Source: Myxocyprinus asiaticus
Taxonomy: Eukaryota; Chordata; Actinopteri; Cypriniformes; Catostomidae
Length of the DNA: 64,000 bases
NCBI RefSeq assembly: GCF_019703515.2
Contig: NC_059382.1
Location: 16,285,001 to 16,349,000 of the forward strand
Reading direction: 5' to 3'
Positions 45,187 to 56,839 of this stretch are shown piece by piece. Numbering within the stretch: the stretch's first letter is position 1; each line of letters begins with the position of its first letter. Below the pieces are notes generated by a model. That model had not been told where the DNA came from. It saw only the letters and a list, made by a program, of their open reading frames with translations, and made no database searches. The position numbers and the translations under genes are program-made.

Positions 45187-46421
45187 CTGGCAGCCAAAAG
45201 TTTGGAATAATGTAAATATTTAGCTGTTTCGGAAGGAAATTGGTACTTAAATTCACCAAAATGGCATTCAACTGATCACAAAGTATAGTCAGGACATTAC
45301 TGATGTAAAAAAACAGCACCATCATTATTTGAAAAAAGTAATTTTTTATCAAATCTAAACAGGCCCCATTTCCAGCAGCCATCACTCCAACACCTTATCC
45401 TGGAGTAATCATGGTAAATTGCTAATTTGTTACTAGAAAATCACTTGCCATTATATCAAACACAGTTGAAAGCTATTTGGTTCATTAAATGAAGCTTAAC
45501 ATTGTCTTTGTGTTTGTTTTTGAGTTGCCACAGTATGCAATAGACTGGCATGTCTTAAGGTCAATATTAGGTCATAAGTGGCAAAAAAGAAAAAGCGTTC
45601 TCAAGAAACTCATCAGTCAATCATTGTTTTGAGGAATGAAGGCTATACAATGCTTGACATTGCCAAAAAAAAAAATTGAAGATTTTATACAAAGTTGTAC
45701 AATACAGTCTTCAAAGACAAAGGACAACCGGCTCTAACAAGGACAGAAAGAGATGTGGAAGGCCTGATGTACAACTAAACAAGAGGAAAAGTACATCAGA
45801 GTCTCTAGTTTGAGAAATAGATGCCTCACGTGTCCTCAGCTGACAGCTTCATTGAATTCTACCCGCTCAACACCAGTTTCATGTACAAGAGTAAAGAGAA
45901 GAGTCAGGGGTGAAGGGCTTATGTGATAATTGCAAAGAAAAAGTCACTTTTGAACAAAAAAACAAAAAAACAAAAAGAAAATGTTAGAGTGGGCAAAGAA
46001 ACAGATATTGGACAACAGATAATTGGAAAAGAGTGTTATGGATCTTAACCCCACTGAGCTTTTGTGGGATCAGCTAGACTGTAAGGTGCGTGAGATGTGC
46101 CCGACAAGACAGCCACATCTATGGCAAGTGCTACAGGAAGCGTGGGGTGAAATGTCACCTGAGTATCTGGACAAACTGACTGCTAGAATGTCAAGGATCT
46201 GCAAAGCTGTCATTGCTGCACGTGGAGGATTTTTGATGAGAACTCTTTGAAGTAATTTAAGAAGTTCTGAATATTTTTTTTTAATTGTAATAGTAATTTT
46301 TCATGTTATTAATGTCCTGACTATACATTATGATCAGTTGAATGCCACTTTGGTGAAAAAAGTACCAATTTCTTTCCATAAGAGCAAAATCTGTACATTA
46401 TTCCAAACTTTTGACCACCAG
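45187..46421 (+). mobile_element. Tc1/mariner element nested in an hAT-like element
   Basis: Termini CTGGCAGCCAAAAGTTTGGA and TCCAAACTTTTGACCACCAG are inverted and flanked by TA (45185-45186, 46422-46423). At 1235 bp it is moderately shortened. The family differs from the three other Tc1 types in this window. Confidence 0.92.
45578..46250 (+). pseudogene. Tc1 transposase lacking its catalytic centre
   Basis: The original start appears mutated to GTG (45578). The N-terminal HTH region reads AKKKKRSQETHQSIIVLRNE then GYTMLDIAKK and breaks at a TGA near 45680. A frameshifted segment (KYIRVSSLRNRCLTCPQLTA near 45790) represents the second helix-turn-helix. The part with the first two catalytic Asp residues is deleted. 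The C-terminal piece (to 46250) keeps DLNPTELLWDQLD with the Glu-bearing motif and ends AARGGFLMRTL*. Confidence 0.85.
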
Positions 46422-46608
46422 TATATATATTATAATTATTTAAATATACTGTAATTATGTAATGATTATACTGTATGCTGAATTATTTTTTGGAGGCCTT
46501 TTGCAGCTAGAATTGAAATAAGCAATTAATTGTGATTCATTTGATTAGTTATTCAGCATATGATGCAACAAATTAGATTTTACATGTTTTAATCGATTGA
46601 CAGCTCTA

Positions 46609-49105
46609 ATGGAAACAATTTATAAGGAAAGTTACTTGAAATGAATGTGGTCAAAACAGGAATTGCACAGGTACAGAGTAAATAAAACAACTTCTATGAA
46701 GTTAAATTAATTGCACACACAAGCATACTGTATTATGCTTGGGATAAATTCATTTTGCACTGCTTTGTTTAGTAAGTATGTTCATCCAAATGAAACAGAG
46801 CCAACTCTAACAACCCCTTTTTTTCCACACTGAACAAGCTCTTTTCATCAGAAAGTAACAACATCCTGGAACAAACCACAGGGGTTCCACACTCTGCAGT
46901 ACAAGCAATTTTACCAGGTTATTCTGCAAGAGTCAAACCCCACTGAAATCTGGCCATGCTGATGCGATCAGTAGCCAGGTCAAAACCAAAGAGCCAACAG
47001 AAAAAAAAAAAGTTTTCATTTAGGATTCTAAATTCTAAAAGTGAACATGAAGTCAAAATTGACCCCATTTTCTTTCTTAATACACGTGCCTGGTTTAACT
47101 GTGCATGATTCATCAATGCACGTTATTCCAAGGAACACAACTTCCTCTGCCTCTAAAACAGCTCTTAGTCCATGTTAGCTAATAGCCATTTAGCTGGTTA
47201 GACATTTCTTGTTAGACTGTTTAAAATCCAATCAATTCCCGATGGATACATTTTTTGTTTTTATAAAAAAGTCCCATCCTACAATGTTTTACTTGGAAAT
47301 ACGGCACATTACAGAAATATAATGGGTCACAAAAGTTGTTTCATCTTTACTAAATAGCAGGAGGCACGTCATCACACACGCATATACACACGTACATTCA
47401 CGCACTATGAGGTCTCATGAGATAAAAATGGGATAAAATGAAGAAATCCTTCCAAACATGAAAATCTTGCAGCTCTTGCTAGGTTATGAAACTTGCTAGG
47501 TTATGAATGTATTACACTCCAGTGATCATCTGAAGACATGCCGGACCCTTTTCATGCACTCTTTAAGCTTTAAGACTTTGATGCTATTTGAGCAGCATGA
47601 GAATTCATGTTACAGTGCTCTGAAACAAGAACAGATTTATTGCTGAACATACAGTATTATGAAATAATCATCTCAGAAATGAGGGCTTGCACAAATACAA
47701 TCTCAAATAACCATTTTGTATATTTGGTGGGGGCAGAGCATTAACATAAAATAATTACTGTCATTATTTATGACATATCACAAATATATAACAAAAACAT
47801 TAGTGTTTTGTTTAAAAAGTCTTTAAGAGTTGACTAATGTTTGGCTATCTGTACTAGGGGTAACAAGACAAAATGTGGCTTGCACAAGATGAACCTCAAC
47901 CAAAATTTCCTATAGAAATTCCTATAAAAAAATTCAACCCCCTTTGAAAGTCAATATATATTATTCAAACACTCAGTTTTGAGCGATTATGCATCATCAC
48001 TTTCTCATGCAAGACCTTAATTGACCTCACTGAAGAAGATCTCTCACTTTTTAGTTATGAGTAATTGCATGTTTGCCTCTATTATTCCCTTGTTTATGTG
48101 TTGTTTAATTTTGGATTGCTGTGTCAAATGATTCCCTGTGCATTCCCCTGACTGTGGCACTCATTCACTGCGTGAGAGTAGTAATAATAATGATGATTTT
48201 CACTGCTGCTTAAATGCAGTGAAATGTGAGATGATGTTTAACAGTGCATGTGTGAGAGCGTATATTTCTAATAACGCCAATGCCACTGACAAGAAAGTGG
48301 AAAACCAATGAGCGACTCTTGAATAATGTTTTAATGGACTCTCCTTGCTGCAGTGTGTGTGCGTGAAAGGCCAAATTTCTGGTAGAGCAGCCTGTGTCTG
48401 CACAAGATGAGATGTTCCTCCATTCGACTGTGAATGTATTAGTAACTCATTAAAACAAGAGCGCTGCAGTCAATATGTGTTCGTGTCTGTTTGTGTGCAA
48501 TGAGGTGAAAATTGCATCTGAAAGCAAATAAGATCCAGCTTTCTCATTCAAAACCAACTACAAAAAAACATTCTTGGCCTCGACAATAGCTCTGTTCAAA
48601 ACCCAGTAAGCTACTTCGCTGACTACTGCCCACATACTGCCTACATACTGTAGGCAGCATCCTAACCATCATGAAATTTTTAAACCAGATAGCACACATA
48701 CATCTCCGAGATGTCTGTTTTAGAACTTTTTATCTGTAAATCATCACAATCTAATTAACATCTGTTAAACATCTTAAAAGATTATATTTACAAATATTCT
48801 AAATCATAAATCACATTTGCTGAATGTCTTATTGAATTCCGAGACTTACTTTTTGACATATGCCTTATAGACGTATTGCAGATGAGCAAACAATGTAAAA
48901 AATACATCCTCCAGATGTAAACACACACATCAAATAGATGTCTGGGTGATGTCCGTGTGCTATCAGGGAAGTGACTGAATTAGAACACTATAAAGAGAAC
49001 AACTCCACACAAATAGCGATCCACACTGGTGACTCAAGAGGCGTGGCCTGGGCCATCTGTGGCTGCTCCACGTCGGACTGACGCTGGGGAAGGGGTGGGG
49101 TCATC
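46609..49105. other. Non-coding DNA, nothing firm
   Basis: No gene is supported. A perfect 8-bp-stem hairpin (TGCCTACA-TAC-TGTAGGCA) lies at 48638-48656 in a run of TACTGCC words. The rest is AT-rich and appears unique by eye. Confidence 0.5.
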
Positions 49106-50290
49106 CTCCCCCACCCTTAGAGAATTCCCGGTAGGGGATTTCCCACAAGAGCAGTCACGAGACGAAACCCTGAGGCATTGCTTTTGGCCAAGTGATAGTG
49201 ATTGATGGTCAATGTCTTCAGCCAGGTGTGTTGCACTCACATATCCATATTTTTCAGTTATAAAAGATTGGTTGTATAGAGTGACACAGTAAACTCGCAC
49301 GGAGGAAGATACGACCCAGTTGTTGGTACCAAAGAGCCTTCAGGAAATGTTATGCTAGGCGGCTCATCATAATCCGATGGCAGGAAACTTGGGACAGGGT
49401 AAAACACTAAGCCATCTCATGGCCTGTTTCTATTGGCCGGGCATTCACTGGGATGTTCTCCGGTGGTGTGCAGCATGCCATGAATATCAGTTGGTGAATC
49501 CGCCGGCCGCCCCAAAAGCGACATTGTGCCACCTCCCGTTGACTGAGGTCCCTTTCGAACGAATTGGCAGGGACCATCTCGGGCCATTAGAACGGACCAC
49601 ACGCGGGCATCGCTTTGCGCTAGTCCTGGTGGATTACGCAATGCGATATCCAGAACCATCCACAAACGGACGGCTTGGTCGAACGATTTAATAAGACCTT
49701 AAAAAATATGATTTGTAAGTTTGTGCATGAAGATGCTCGGAATTGGGATAAGTGGCTAGAACCCCTGTTATTTGCAGTGCAAGAGGTCCCACAAGTCTCC
49801 ATAGGGTTTTCCCCGTTTTAATTGTTATATGGTTGTAAGCGTATTAGACGCCATGAAGGAAAATTGGGAGGAGGGACCTTCACAGAGCAAAAATTAAATT
49901 CAATACATTCTTGACATGAGAGCAAAACTCTACACACTGGGGTGACTATCACAGGAGAATTTGCTACAGGCGCAAGAACGTCAGTCCCGGCTGTATAACA
50001 GGGGTGCTCGGCTATGGTAGTTTGCACAGGGAGATAAAGTACTTGTATTGCTGCCCACATCGAGCTTGAAATTACCCACGAAGTGGCAAGGGCCCTTTCA
50101 GGTCACACGGCGAGTCGGGGAAGTGGACTATGAGGTAGTGCAAACAGATAAGGGCGGGGCACATCAGATTTACCACCCCAACCTACTAAAACCATGTAGG
50201 GAGGCGGTCCCCATATCCTTGGCGATGGTAGTTCTGGAGAAGGGAGGAGCTCGGACTGGAGGTGAATCTAAAAGCCAATTAGTTCACATC
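49106..50290 (+). pseudogene. Gypsy integrase, core partly deleted
   Basis: The linker EFPVGDFPQEQSRDETLRHC (about 49120) and YPYFSVIKDWLYRVTQ lead to the zinc-binding module: AAHHNPMAGNLGQGKTL, FYWPGIHWDV, WCAACHEYQ. The core begins FERIGRDHLGPLERTTRGH with the first Asp and goes to DYAMRYPEP at about 49655. A deletion of roughly 80 codons joins this to HPQTDGLVERFNKTLKNM in another frame, which holds the Glu. The segment with the second catalytic Asp is therefore missing. The C-terminal domain reads KWQGPFQVTRRVGEVDYEVV and IYHPNLLKPCREAVP near 50190. Confidence 0.85.
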
Positions 50291-50379
50291 AGTCCCTTGT
50301 GGAGACAACCTCTTGCCGTCACAATGTACGGAGGTTGCCAGTTTGCATTTCTCTGACATGTTCTCACATCTCCCCGGCC

Positions 50380-51530
50380 TCACTAATCACATAAAACACC
50401 ACATCGAGACAACCCTAGGGCTAGTGGTGCGTAGTCATCCCTTCCGCTTACCTGAACACAAGAAACAGGTAGTATGGGAATAATTAAAGGCCATATTTGA
50501 TATGGGGGTAATAGAAGAATCCCACAGTGACAGGGCCAGCCCGGTGGTTCTGGTACCTAAGAGCGATGGCTCTGTCCGGTTCTGTGTGGATTATAGGAAA
50601 GTTAACGTGGTGTCGAATTTGATGCTTATCCAATGCCTCGTATTGAAAACTGCTCGATTGGTTGGGCACGGCTCGCTTTTATTCGACACTGGATTTAACA
50701 AAGGGACATTGGCAGATCCCCTTAATGCCAATATCCTGTGAAAAAACGGCTTTCTCCACACCGTTTGGTTTACAACATTTTGTGACACTTCCGTTCGGTT
50801 TGTTTGGGGCCCCAGCTACATTTCAGCAAGCTGCATATGCCACTGGATGACATCATTTTTATGGTAATGATTGGCAGCAGCACATGCTGCATCTGGGGGC
50901 TGTTCTGAGGTCACTGCAACAAGTGGGGCTCACAGCAAACCCGAAGAAGTGCGCAATTGGGTGGGTGGAGGTACGGTATCTGGGGTTCCACTTGGGTCAT
51001 GGTCAGGTGCGGCCCCAAATTTCCTGGGGCTGGCTGGCTATTATCGAAGATTTGTGCCTATTTATTCAGATGTCACCAGCACGCTGACTAATCTCACTAA
51101 AAAGGGAGCTCCAGACCCAGTCCAGAGGACAGAGCCATGCCAACATGCATTCACGCAGATAAAAGCTGCACTTTGTGGTGGGCCACTTCTGCATTCCCTG
51201 ACTTCTCTCTCCCTTATGTTTTGCAGATGGACACATCGGACAGGGGGCAGGGTGCTGTCCCAGGTCGTGGAAAGAGACGAAGTACAGCACATAGAGAAAG
51301 AGTGCTTGGCCATCAAGTGGGCGGTCCTCACTCTCCGCTACTATTTTTTGGGACAACCATTCACCCTCTGTTCAGACCATGCCCTGCTCCAATGGCTCCA
51401 CTGCATGAAGGATGCCAATGCCCGGATCACAAGTTGATATCTGGCACTCCAACCATTTAAGTTCGAGGTGGTCCACAGGCCAGGTGTGCAGATGGCTGTC
51501 ACGGACTTCCTCTCCAGAAGGGGTGTAGGC
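50380..51530 (+). pseudogene. Gypsy reverse transcriptase and RNase H, decayed
   Basis: It starts near HIETTLGLVVRSHPFRLPEH (about 50400), then [20 protein letters not shown] and [11 protein letters not shown]. After frame changes come [16 protein letters not shown] (first catalytic Asp) and TLPFGLFGAPATFQ. The YLDD motif is damaged by a small deletion: only LDDII remains, in another frame (about 50844). The thumb and connection follow (LGFHLGHGQVRPQI, FLGLAGYYRRFVPIYSDV), then RNase H (MDTSDRGQGAV, HIEKECLAIKWAVLTLRYYF, CSDHALLQWLH), ending VVHRPGVQMAVTDFLSRRG near 51525. At least five frame breaks make it inactive. Confidence 0.87.
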
Positions 51531-51572
51531 AGGCCGGACAGTTCCCCTGGCCTTATTCGGGCGGTGGGGGTA

Positions 51573-51884
51573 TGTGGAGGTGAGGGCATGGTCGAGCATT
51601 CATCTGGGGAGAGAGAAAGCGGTAAGGGTTTTCACCTGAGATGAATTGCTGGTAATTGCGGTTTCTATGTTCGCAGTGAGAGATGGGGAAATAAAAAGAG
51701 AGAACCCAGCTGACAAGCTACGTGTGAGTTGGCCGCTGCTGTTTCCATAAAAGAACCTACTGAGTGATTTATCTGAAGCTACACCGTAGCACATTCAATT
51801 GAATGTGTTTTGTTTTTTATTAATAAATTTACCTTTGAGTTGGATTCGCCATCTCCCGCTTCCTCATTTCTTGAACATGTTACA
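51573..51884 (+). repeat. 3' LTR of the Gypsy element
   Basis: It begins TGTGGAGGTGAGGGC just after the RNase H frame and ends GAACATGTTACA. CCATAAAAG near 51748 is a TATA-like box and TTAATAAATTT near 51820 a polyadenylation signal. The length is about 312 bp; the start is placed at the first TGT and could be a few bases off. Confidence 0.65.
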
Positions 51885-52753
51885 ATCTCAATCGAGTTTG
51901 ACGTTAGCAAGTTGATAAGCTAACAAATAATAAGCATAAAAATACTATATATATCACATCTGGTAAAATGGCTATTTTTATTTACAATTAACTATTTTTA
52001 TTGATACTTTTCAGTAAAGAATAAAATTCCAATACAATTTTCTCACAATATCAGCCACTTGGATTTATTTATTGAGCTGCTTTAGAAATTGGCCAAACCA
52101 AGGTAACTTAGGAGGCAATATTATTAAGATTCATATCTTTTGGAATGTGATGCTATGATGCTCTAAAATGCTACCTCTTTAGACAGCTCAATAAGTTTTG
52201 GAACAACAAATATCATGCTGTAACTGGAGTTTGAGGGGGCATCTACACCACATTGAATTAGCCCCATATGCTTCTTTATTCACATTGACAGATAAGGTAT
52301 GATAATATTGGATGCTCCAGTACCATTTTTCCTATGCGAATGTCCCAGAGAGTCGGAGATGATAAGGTCATACAAATGCACTGTGCTATCAGTGATGCAC
52401 TCTACCTAAACCCAGACACACACCTGACTGTCTCGCCCCTCAGATTGAAGTCGGCCGGTTCTAACAAACTCCAATTATTTGAGTGTAACGAGATCCCAGA
52501 ATGCAGCCTTTCACTGGCCCATCATCATTACCGTGGGGGCTGAGTGGCAGCCGAAAGCACCACGTTCCCCCTGGCTGACTATAGCAGCGCGCTTCTGAAA
52601 GCCGACCACCTTAACCCCCACAAACACACACACATAGAGTAGCAAAATGCATTTCACACTTAAAATGCATTTGTCTCTTTATCCCAACACAAATGTATTG
52701 CTTACATCTACATGTACATCTTGCTTTTACCAAAATAAACACACACCTCAAAC
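51885..52753. other. Non-coding DNA, nothing recognised
   Basis: No gene or clear repeat. A GC-richer patch at 52430-52620 stands out from the AT-rich surroundings but shows no frame with a known domain. Confidence 0.5.
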
Positions 52754-53087
52754 TAGGACTGACAATCCGTTCAAAATGTAATCAAATTAATTACGTATGT
52801 AAGTAAATTATGTAATAAATAAGATATGCTGAACAATTAATATGAGAAATGGCACTAAAGATAAAAAAGATTATTCAAAGGCATTGCATTATTGTGGCAT
52901 ATAAGTAAAGCATTGAATATACATCTCAAAAAGTGACTTTAGAAGTAAAAAAACTGAATTTATACCTATCAGTGGCCTACAGTCCACAACAATCCAATTT
53001 GCAATAAAGTTTGCCAATCTTAATAGTTATTTTATTGTGTTAATTGTATTAATTGTACTAAATTAACATGTTCAATTGACAACCCTA
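52754..53087 (-). mobile_element. hAT-like non-autonomous element, short copy
   Basis: Ends TAGGACTGACAATC and TTCAATTGACAACCCTA match the family at 24128-24813 in reverse orientation, with GCATTATTGTGGCA and AAGCATTGA inside. Flanks CCTCAAAC and ATCAAAAC agree at 6 of 8 positions, a plausible eroded 8-bp target duplication. Confidence 0.65.
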
Positions 53088-53865
53088 ATCAAAACACAAC
53101 TCAAACTCTATGCCTGAAATTCATCTTTTGGGCTTTTATTGAGTAGACATGTATTAGAAAATGATACTACGGATACTATGTGCTTAATGCATTACCTACT
53201 CATAACCTACACTTTTTGTTTCATGGTTAGTCAACAGCACATAATGCATTGCTATTACTACTACCAACTTGCATACAAATGCATAAATTATGCAGATCGG
53301 TCTTTCAGTTATGGTGAATAGGACTCATCTCATCTCAACACAACTAGCACACACCCAAACATTTAAGAAGTGGGTCAAAAGTACAACTCATTAAGCTGAG
53401 TGAGACAAAAACCCTACTTAACCTTTATATATTATATATAAACACACAAAAACAGGCAGTGGTTGCCATTTAGGTTTATGTAAGTAAACTGCTGTACTGT
53501 TAGCTTAACATAGTAAATCTCCTGGAATGGCTCTGGTGCACTGCATGATAGGAAACTATTCAAAAAGAGATTCAGAGTAGACACGATGCTCGAAGCTGAT
53601 GAGTAATGTGACTTGTGTGACTTCACAATTGCTTTCACATCCCATTTCACACAATAGATTCTGCCACAAGCTACAATATCTAAACTGGGTTTCTGAGAAA
53701 CTGCCACATTCTGTATTAGAGGGGGCTGTGATGCAAGTGAGCACTTGTCCAATCTAGCCTTTCTTGGCAAAAACTGAAAGACTAAGCTCATAATTTTCAC
53801 ATCTTACCATGTGTCTTACCACGTACATCTTGCCACCTGTTAGTCTACTGTAATTGACTACCACA
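53088..53865. other. Non-coding DNA, nothing recognised
   Basis: AT-rich; no domain-bearing frame or repeat boundary. Confidence 0.5.
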
Positions 53866-54170
53866 ATCCATCCATCCATCTTCTATAGCTGCTTGCCCTG
53901 TGCAGGGTCACGGGTAGTGCTGGAGCCTATCCCAGCTGTCTCGGGCCAAAGGCAGGGGAACACCCAGACATACACATTCACTCTCACTCACACCTACGGG
54001 CAATTTAGGGTCTCCAGTTAACTTAATCTGCATGCCTTTTTGAACTGTGGGTGAAACCGGAGCACCTGGAGGAAACCCACGTGAACATGGGGAGAACATA
54101 CAAACTCCACACAGATAGGCCCTGTTGAGCCGGGACTCAAACCCGGGACCTTCTTGCTGTGAGGCGACAA
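53866..54170 (-). mobile_element. 3' fragment of a fish LINE with CCAT tail
   Basis: CCATCCATCCATCTTCTATAGC followed by GGGTCACGGGTAGTGCTGGA, GCCTATCCCAGCTG, GGGCAATTTAGGGTCTCCA, TGGAGGAAACCCACG and GGGAGAACATACAAACTCCAC is a widespread teleost non-LTR repeat. The CCAT repeats are the tail, so the element lies on the minus strand. I do not assign it firmly to Rex, RTE or L2. Confidence 0.7.
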
Positions 54171-55849
54171 TTAATTAGATGAAAATTCAGATCACACATT
54201 TACATTAGTACATGTTCCAGTTAATTTAATATGTAAGTAATGGCAATAAACAAATTTACTTTACAATTTATATATCTGTAATTATTCTATGTAGCTTGTA
54301 ATAAGTGCTGCTTTCTAAGGCAAGCATTACTATTATTGCTCATACTTAGGGTTAGGGATTTGAACAAGCCCCTTACCCTAAAGCCCTGTTCACACCACCG
54401 GGTGGCATCGTGTGACAAAGTGACACAATCCCATTCATTTTCACTGAGAGTAGAGCGACTTCCAGCAACACGAGCTGCAGAGACCACTGGCGACAGAGGT
54501 CGCCGTGATGAGTGTCAAACAAAGTTGAGAAAATGTCAACTTTATGCAAATGACGAGTGACATTCGGGAGTGACTACCAACGAGAGTGAAGACAGTTGAG
54601 CTCAGGTCACCTGTCTGCTGTGAGTGCAAGATACTGGAGTCGAGTGCAAGCACGTGCAGGCAAGACGAAGAAGTTAAAAGTTTCTGTGAGTGATTTCACT
54701 GTTATATATAATTTGTCTGTAACCACATACATGGATTTAGCCTAATGAAAATGATGCATGGAAAATTGTGTCACCATTCCGAGTGAGTTTGATTCATACA
54801 TTTATAGATCGTTCATCTTGTTCATGATATGATGCACGGAGCACTGGATTTGTAAAACTTGAGTCTTAAAGGAATATAAAGACATCTTTATGGGTCTAAA
54901 CTACTGAGAAATAGTCCAGTATATCATAGCAATCATAGCGCGCATGTGCCAACCGCCTGTGTATGCGTGCACTGTCCAGTGAAGTGTACTTTGAAAGGCT
55001 AGCATTCGACTGTACACAGATGCTAAACGTTTGCATCAAAACCGAAGTGTACTTTGGGCTTTAAACTTTGGTATGCAACCCGTCCCACATTTTTGTGCTA
55101 CAGACATATATCCCAGTCATGATTCCTTAAATTGTGCAGCTTGTTGAGGTGTCTTTTCACTTTTCTGTGATCATTTGTGCAGATGACAAAATTGGCGAAG
55201 ATATCCTCTAAATTTACATTGAAGAAAGGACCTGAGCCATGTCTAGGGACCAGAATTTCATAGAGACATGGGGTATGCTCATTTGACCTGGGTAACCACC
55301 TAGAACCACCCAGAACAACCTAACAACCACATAGCAACACATTAAAAAAGACACTCAACAACTCTCAAGTGAGAGCAAATGGCACCTGTGTTTTCTTGGT
55401 TTGTTACAGGAATATTTGGGCTAGTTTGAGGCAAGAAGTGTGAATATGTAGAAATGGCAGGTCCCTTGAGTCCTGCCATCTATTAGACCATATGTCTGTC
55501 ACAAAGAGGCACATTCACACCTCACACTGTGAGACACACACTTACCAACTCTGAATGCATTAGCTAATTGCAGCTCGCTGTAACATGCACACTCACATAC
55601 ACAAAAACAACACACACAGTCACCTGTATCTGGGAGAATCTGTGTACTTACTTAATTACTGCTCAAAATTAATGCTGACAAATACTGTACAGAATTCCAC
55701 ATTAAGATATAAAAAATAACACTGCCATTCAAAAAACAAACAAACAAACAACAACAACAACAACAACAAAAACATCTCAGAATTTCTTTTAGTAGATAGA
55801 TGGGTGATGCTAACATTAGTCACAACCCCACAGAAAACACTGGTCTGTT
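54171..55849. other. Non-coding DNA with small repeats
   Basis: CCCTGTTCACACCACCGGGT near 54384 looks like a transposon terminus followed by GC-richer sequence to about 54680, but no partner end was found. A short tandem repeat of ACCACCTAGAACCACCCAGA type lies at 55290-55345 and recurs at 58065-58125. A (CAAA)(CAA) run lies at 55735-55772. No gene is supported. Confidence 0.5.
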
Positions 55850-55990
55850 TGCTGGTTTTAGAGGGGTTTTACAGTAGGCTGAGCTAGCTGATCACCAGAT
55901 TGGCAAGGCTGGGAGACCAGCTAGAACATCTTAAACCAGCTAAGACCAGAAAATCATCTTAGGCTGATTTAAGCTGTTTTTTTTTTTCAG
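55850..55990. mobile_element. CCAGC-rich MITE copy
   Basis: It carries TTTGCTGGTTTTAGAGGGG, GAGACCAGCTAGAAC, TTAAACCAGCTAAGACCAG and the end TTTTTTTTTCAGCAGGGA, the same family as 9029-9173 and 10172-13183. The left end is unclear. Confidence 0.65.
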
Positions 55991-56839
55991 CAGGGAATTT
56001 ATTCCAGGATGGAGGACATGAAAAATTGACCATCATCTAAAACCCATTACAAATTACATGAGCGAACATACTAACAGTATGTCTATTCAATTTGTTTTTC
56101 CACATATAAAGCCTTTAGTCATGCATTGTTATCTCCTTTCAGATTGCTCCCTCATTCTCTTTCATGTCCTTTTTCTTGCTTGTGATGTGTGTTTTGCTCC
56201 CCTAGTCACCATTAACACCTCACACATATGAACAAGGAAATAAATATTGTTAGGATCCCGTGATCTCATTCAATTGCCACCACTGAGCTCACCCAATAGG
56301 CATACAGTGGGGTCTGAAAGTCTGAGACCATCAGTGAAAATGCTTCTCTTTTGATTTCTTTTCTAATTTACCTTTATATAATTAATATAAAACTTTTAAA
56401 ATTTACTTGTTCAGTACCAACTGATCGACTATTAAAAATACTACTTGAATATTGCTAATTGATTTTCCTTTGCGCATATGCCTGCTGTAGGCAACTCTGA
56501 ATTATACATTACTATACTCTCCCTCTGAATCTCACACCAAATCTTGCAGTTAATTTTTAACTGCGGCTTGTCTTTCTGCTGTGCGACTAAGCATCCCACA
56601 ACAACACAACCGCTGTGTGTTTTCTGCTATCAGCTCATCTCTTAAGCAGTGCAAATGTGCTGTCTAGATGCAGCAACTGCGGCATGTCTTCGGGTGTGCT
56701 TCTAAGCATCCCATGACACTGCATATGCAGTTTATATAAAAGTATTTAAATTACCTTCAAATGGCAAAGCATTGTTTATCTTTACAGGGGTATTGGACAC
56801 TAGGAATGTGCTTTTATTAATTCACATACGAACAATAAA
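55991..56839. other. Non-coding DNA with a Tc1 end fragment
   Basis: TACAGTGGGGTCTGAAAGTC at 56303-56322, with TGAGACCA and AGTGAAAATGCTTCT, is a Tc1 terminus next to TA. No right end or coding remnant follows, so only a stub remains. No gene is seen. Confidence 0.5.

Larger units (their letters stand above)
44640..46608. mobile_element. hAT-like element split by a Tc1
   Basis: The two halves (44640-45186 and 46422-46608) match 24128-24813 in order: GCAATTAATCATGCCCC, CATTTGAGCAATTCAAG, ACAGCATCCTAAAAATG, GCCACTTTTTGTATTCTCTA and, after the Tc1, TTATTCAGCATATGATGC and TTTTAATCGATTGACAGC with CTCTAAT. The left terminus has diverged and no target duplication was confirmed. Confidence 0.7.
49106..51884 (+). 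mobile_element. Gypsy (Gmr1-like) retrotransposon, 3' part
   Basis: The order seen directly is pre-integrase linker, zinc-binding module, integrase, then reverse transcriptase, RNase H and a 3' LTR. Canonical Gypsy elements place integrase last. Gmr1-like elements of fish have it before reverse transcriptase, as in Copia. Gag, protease and the 5' LTR are absent, so the copy is truncated or its 5' half has been replaced. Many stops, frameshifts and deletions are present. Confidence 0.88.

Noticed and set aside
48638..48656. Perfect 8-bp-stem hairpin as a terminator or miRNA
   Set aside because: Too short and set in TACTGCC-rich repeat words; no supporting signal.
49034..49300. 88-codon minus-strand open frame
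   Set aside because: It is the antisense of the Gypsy pre-integrase linker.
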